NCBI RefSeq assembly: GCF_051401765.1
Contig: NC_135071.1
Span: forward strand, 15,726,961-15,790,960
Direction of reading: 5' to 3'
DNA: 64,000 nt
Origin: Calliopsis andreniformis
Taxonomy: Eukaryota; Arthropoda; Insecta; Hymenoptera; Andrenidae
In this document: positions 59,616 to 64,000 of the stretch, piece by piece
Layout: each line of letters starts with the position of its first letter
Position numbering within the stretch: position 1 is the first letter of the stretch
Notes under the pieces: model-generated
The model's input: only the letters and a program-made list of their open reading frames with translations
Told to the model about the DNA's origin: nothing
Database searches by the model: none
Position numbers and translations under genes: made by a program

Positions 59616-62600
59616 CTGCAACATAAAACATAGTTGTCTCATAAATATTTGTTTCTTCCATGGTACACTTGATCGAACTTTCTATAATAAAACTTCTCCA
59701 TGATGCATATTACATTGTTGGAGAAATTATAATCGATATCTGAAATGTTAATAACTATTCCATGGATACTTTAGAAGCACCCTATATAGCTGACTCAATT
59801 CGTGGTATCCAAAGAACGAGAATAAAATCGTCCTCATCAAAATTCATTTCGCCGACGACATAGCGACCATATAAATGAGATCATGACTGTTTAATCTTCT
59901 GAGTATTGTAATATTCGTAACCACTTATCTTACGTTTCTTATGTATCCTCAGCAAAGTGGACCTCTCAGTTGAAGTGATTACAATTATTTTATATATCAC
60001 AAAGTAACTTTGGAGTAGAATATTAATAGGAATTCTGATCTGAAAAATTTTCTGATTTTTAGATGAAGGAAAATTATTTAGTTAAGAGGTACATTTATAA
60101 ATTTTTCTAGACACTTTCTTTTGGTTTCAATACAATGGAGGTACAATAACTTTCACACTAAAAGCCACGAACAGTACATACTTCATTTCTACACATTCCA
60201 TAAAATTAATCAAACAAATCCTCTGTCGCCACCATGATTCTCTCCCATTCATGCCGTTCAATTAATTAAGCATTCCTCTCTGGCCAGATAGCTATCGCTT
60301 CTTGTGACAGCTTCTTGTAAGGCTCTAATTACAACTGTTCATCGCGATTGTATGCATCTAGACAGAGAATAATGAAATATTCAGACGTCTCTGTAAAGTC
60401 ACTTATTACCGACTCGTAAAAGTCGAACGCTGTGCTTCTAATGGCGACTTTAACCCAGCCAGGTGCATCTTCGAAACTCGTAAAAGAGGTCTGACATATG
60501 GAGAGTATTGCTTTGGAAAAATAAACCTTCATATCACTGGCCATATACCTATTCACCCGTGAGGGAGTCGACGAACGCGACGTACGTGCCGCGAATGTCA
60601 CGTAGGAACAAAAGTTCAGCGTGTATTGGGCCTTGTTATTTAAATTTTTTGTACTCTTGGAGAATAGCTTTCTGTTTCCTTAAAAAAAGCGCGATGGGTG
60701 CTTTAGAAATGGCGAAAATTGAATCCCTCGAGAGCTTTCAATTCTGTAAGTATATGTAACACTTTATGCAGTTTTAAGTAGTATAAGCGTAAATATAGTC
60801 AGACAGGAGATTTTATTTAATTTCCGCGATTATTTTTGAATTGAGTTTTTAAAGATTGATTTACTTAGTTATAGTTTATTTATTGGAGGGTAATTTTGGA
60901 AGAAAATACTCGGATAAGTGTGCCAGGATTATTTTTAGAAGAATTTACTTTGCGCTTTTAAAGATGCAATTGAGTAACGTTGCCAACAGCCACTCGGTTT
61001 GAAAACCATGTAATCGACTATCTTGAAGATACAATAGGTTCGCGTCTGGTAGTGAGCATTCAAGGACTCAGAATTCGTAAAAGGGGGGAACGACAATTGC
61101 TAGAGTCTCCAGCGAAGAGCTCTCGAATCACTCGAAGCAGCCGACGAGTATTGTCTCTGTAATTAAATTGAGGACGTCAAGTTGGGACAGTCTAATCTCA
61201 CGTCTGCCAATGAAAGAAACGGTAAAAACGAACGGTCCTCCAGAGAGCATAATTTTCATCGTGAGGAGGACTCGAGCTCTTTTTTTCTCCGTTTCCGCGT
61301 GCCAATTCAATATCCCTTAGCTTAATGGTAATTATCTTGAGGCTGACGAGACGATTGAAGATTTCTCAGGTGGAAAGTTAATGCTTTTAAATTGTCGTCA
61401 AAATGTGCCATTCTGATTTAACTCCTCTTGTTAGCTATAGATCAATATAAAAATAATTATTCTATGGAATATTATACAGGCTGGATGGAAAATCGTATTA
61501 CAACCATCCAGGGGGTAACTAGTGATTTCATCCTAGTTACATTTTATTTTTATTTTACTATTATGAAATCATATTCGAATAAAATGTACAAGTACATCTT
61601 TATTATATTTTACTGAACGAATAATCACCAGCCAGCGACAAATAACACCTACCAGAGAATTATTATTAAATTCTCTATTTCACCAGAGACAACCTTCTAT
61701 ATCGAGGTACATATCCTTTGAGGCAAAAATCGACGACAGAGTTTTTAATTAGTCCACTGATCAGATCAAGGGATGCCATAAAGATCGTTCGTAATTCGTT
61801 TATGTTTCTGGAAAGATCGCGATGGAAAGCAGTGAATTTGATTACTTCTTTTAAAGTGTCCTCCCTCCGCGGGAATTACGTCGTTAGGAGTTTGAGGTTG
61901 CATAAAACGGTAGCTCAAAGGAATCGAACTGGGGCAAATAAAACGCATTTAATGACGAAAAATAAAGCCGATGAAACGCTTGTCAGTTGCGCAAGCAATC
62001 AAAGGTTGAACGTCTTCGTCAAAGCGACGCACCTGATTTTCTTTAATAATTGAATTAACGCTGTCGTTAACGCGTTTAATAGTTGTTAAACTTTCATAAT
62101 CCCATTCTGATCGTTTACTAACGTGCACGTATTAAGCAAATAGAATCCCTCGATTGCTCGATAAGCTTCAATTAATTACGTTTATTGTAAGTGACGAGTT
62201 AAGCTGACAAATGGGGAGGGGGAAAATGCGCGGGAATTACCGATTCAAACTACGTACCAATTATTTCCCAAAGGGGGATCAAAACGCAGCGATTTGGGTG
62301 AATTATGTTGCGATTTGATTGACCCGCGAGTGGAGCGTGCGTCCAGTGGCCAGCCACTGGTTTCGCGGCGGTGAATCTGTGGCTTCCATAGTAGTGGCCA
62401 CTCAGTTAATTAGTTAGTTACACGTAAGAGGAATATAAATTAGCCGCAGAGGGGAGGCGCCTGATTCTGGTGTCGAAACGTCTCGTGGCGAATGCATATT
62501 CATGTGTACTAAATAATGACGCGTGAAATGAATTGTATTCACTTTAATTATAACTCAATTTTAGCTCAATTTAACCTCCATTTTCCTCGTATTTTAGTTA

Positions 62601-64000
62601 TATTTATTTGTATAGGGTGTTTCATAACATATGGTATCCACTTCGGGAGTTGATTGTATGCCTAAAAGAGTTGAAAAGAAGGTACATAAACACGTGCCTT
62701 GTTTGTCTTCGTTTATGAGATATAATGCAATAAAGCGTACAATCAACTTCAGAAGTGGGTACCAGGTGTTATGAAACATCCTGTATAGTAACCCACGCTT
62801 TTAATTTGAAAAGTTACCAATTTTCTTCAAACAAAAGCACAATTAATTTGCACACTTTACATCCTTGTAAACTGGCAATAATCTGTTCTCCTACATTTTA
62901 ATTACCTAAAAAATGTAAGGGGAAAACTGTTGTTAGAATAATCCTTGCAAAGTGTTTTAAACTGAGCGTATAGCGGTAAGCGTAAGGCGTCGCGCCAGCC
63001 CTAATCCTATTATACCCTTTTCACTTTCGTTACAGTTTATTTATCGCGATAAACGAGCACGAACGACTTCTCGTGAACGCTGAATCCAATAATAGGCGAG
63101 ATGACCGCCACTCTCGCATCATATAAAACGATATCGATTGACGATGTCCGGTGATCGTGATAACAGTCTTACCCACGATATATGTCCAAGTTAATAAAGC
63201 AATTTGTGGTGAAGCAGGTTAGTAGTTTAGCTGAAGTTAACCCTAGTAATATTAGTATTCATGCTAACTCAATCTGTTATGGTTGGTGTGAAAGTTACTA
63301 AATAGTACGCAAAAATAATGAACTACTTTTCATTCAATTTTAGAGAAAAAGTTAACACTCCAGAATGTAATTTTAATTTAAAACAATTTTTATAAATGGT
63401 GTATTAGGGAATGTGGTACAATTATGTAAACCTAATTCCACTGTAATACTAAGAGTATAACAGCTGGAAGATAAGAAATGAGAGCAAGTAGAGAAGCCTT
63501 AATGTAGTCAGACATAGCGTCTAGCTATACTACTTAGAAGGCTCGTCTCGGGAGACGATTATTGACGGTGTTCCAAGCGTTTCTCACAAAAATTCTCGGT
63601 TCCTTGCCCCTGCCATCGAGAAGGCGAATCATTGCATCCACGAAGACGCAAAGAACTGCAATTTTGGACAGCGACCAAGTTTTCATTCCTTTTGTCGATA
63701 ATACTGTAGGACTTAATCCGAAATCCGCAGCATTGCACTTTCCTTCGAATGGACTCGCGAGCTTCATGAAAGGGAATTATTGATTGCTGAGGAAATGGGC
63801 CCCGAGGCTTTGTTGTTCAATAATTTGTTTCGCCCCTGCCTACCGTTGCGCGTCAGAGGATCCATTTCCTCTGAAACGTTTCTGTTGAACGTACCAATTC
63901 AGCTCAGTTCATGTAGATCCTGTAACAGTAGGCGGAAAATGGCTGAGAGGACTTCGAAAACTTGTGGGATAATCTATCTCAAGTGTGAAGCACTCAGCTG
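59616..64000. other. SK intron upstream of S1 exon (to window edge)
   Basis: Contains one small MITE and otherwise AT-rich sequence with CpG-rich patches near 60980-61320 and 62200-62520. No exon of SK or of another gene was recognised. Confidence 0.5.
62611..62788. mobile_element. Short MITE with ~48-bp terminal inverted repeats
   Basis: The left end TATAGGGTGTTTCATAACAT to TTGATTGTA (62611-62658) is the inverted partner of 62738-62788 (TACAATCAACTTC...ATGAAACATCCTGTATAG), with about seven differences. The core of about 80 bases has no coding value; the minus-strand ORF across it is spurious. Family unassigned. Confidence 0.75.

Noticed and set aside
60329..60601. Minus-strand ORF of 90 codons upstream of the SK S1 exon, considered as an N-terminal SK exon
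   Set aside because: It lacks the cytoplasmic KRKALFEKRKRISDY-type block and has no donor in the phase needed for the S1 exon.
62594..62779. Minus-strand ORF of 61 codons
   Set aside because: Falls across a MITE, both inverted ends being read as protein.
1..64000. tRNA, rRNA and CRISPR-type arrays
   Set aside because: Scanned by eye for the conserved TTCGAATCC-type arm and for regularly spaced identical repeats; none found. The only regular array is the 27-bp minisatellite, which has no spacers.

Overview
The window looks like nuclear DNA of an insect. All recognisable genes are split by short introns with GT..AG borders, and their proteins match animal families. The high density of CpG in the long non-coding stretches and the Tc1-like foldback element would fit a hymenopteran (bee, ant or wasp), but that placement is an inference and no species is claimed.

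The left 17 kb is gene-dense and holds five complete genes. An Iwr1/SLC7A6OS-type RNA polymerase II import factor (275-1464, minus) lies head-to-head with a ZNF341-type C2H2 zinc-finger protein (1810-4786, plus), sharing a 345-bp promoter region. Next comes a membrane-anchored M13 (neprilysin-family) protein (5333-9850, plus), whose zinc-site glutamate is replaced and which carries a long Ser/Thr-rich stalk with internal repeats. It runs tail-to-tail with a phosphatidylserine synthase (10578-12244, minus). The synthase is head-to-head, over about 1.5 kb, with an AKAP17A/XE7-type splicing-factor-like protein (13742-17236, plus) that ends in an RS domain.

The right 47 kb is gene-poor. It is dominated by one large minus-strand gene for a small-conductance calcium-activated potassium channel (SK). 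Seven exons are visible between 28560 and 59615, coding the last 508 residues from S1 to the stop codon. The N-terminal exons lie beyond the right edge. The intron between S1 and S2 is 19.7 kb and holds most of the repeats seen here: an ~800-bp palindromic Tc1-type foldback element, a double-hairpin MITE, a 27-bp minisatellite, a tandem array of ~250-bp AT-rich units and a dispersed ~96-bp repeat. From 17.2 to 28.5 kb I see no convincing gene. Part of it may be the 3' UTR of SK.

The genes do not form a pathway; they appear to be ordinary neighbours. The observations I rate highest are the apparent pseudoenzyme state of the M13 protein, the GFGD (rather than GYGD) selectivity filter and tandem splice acceptors of the SK gene, and the large transcribed palindrome in its intron. 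Exon borders were read by eye from splice consensus, reading phase and remembered family sequences. No alignment program was run.
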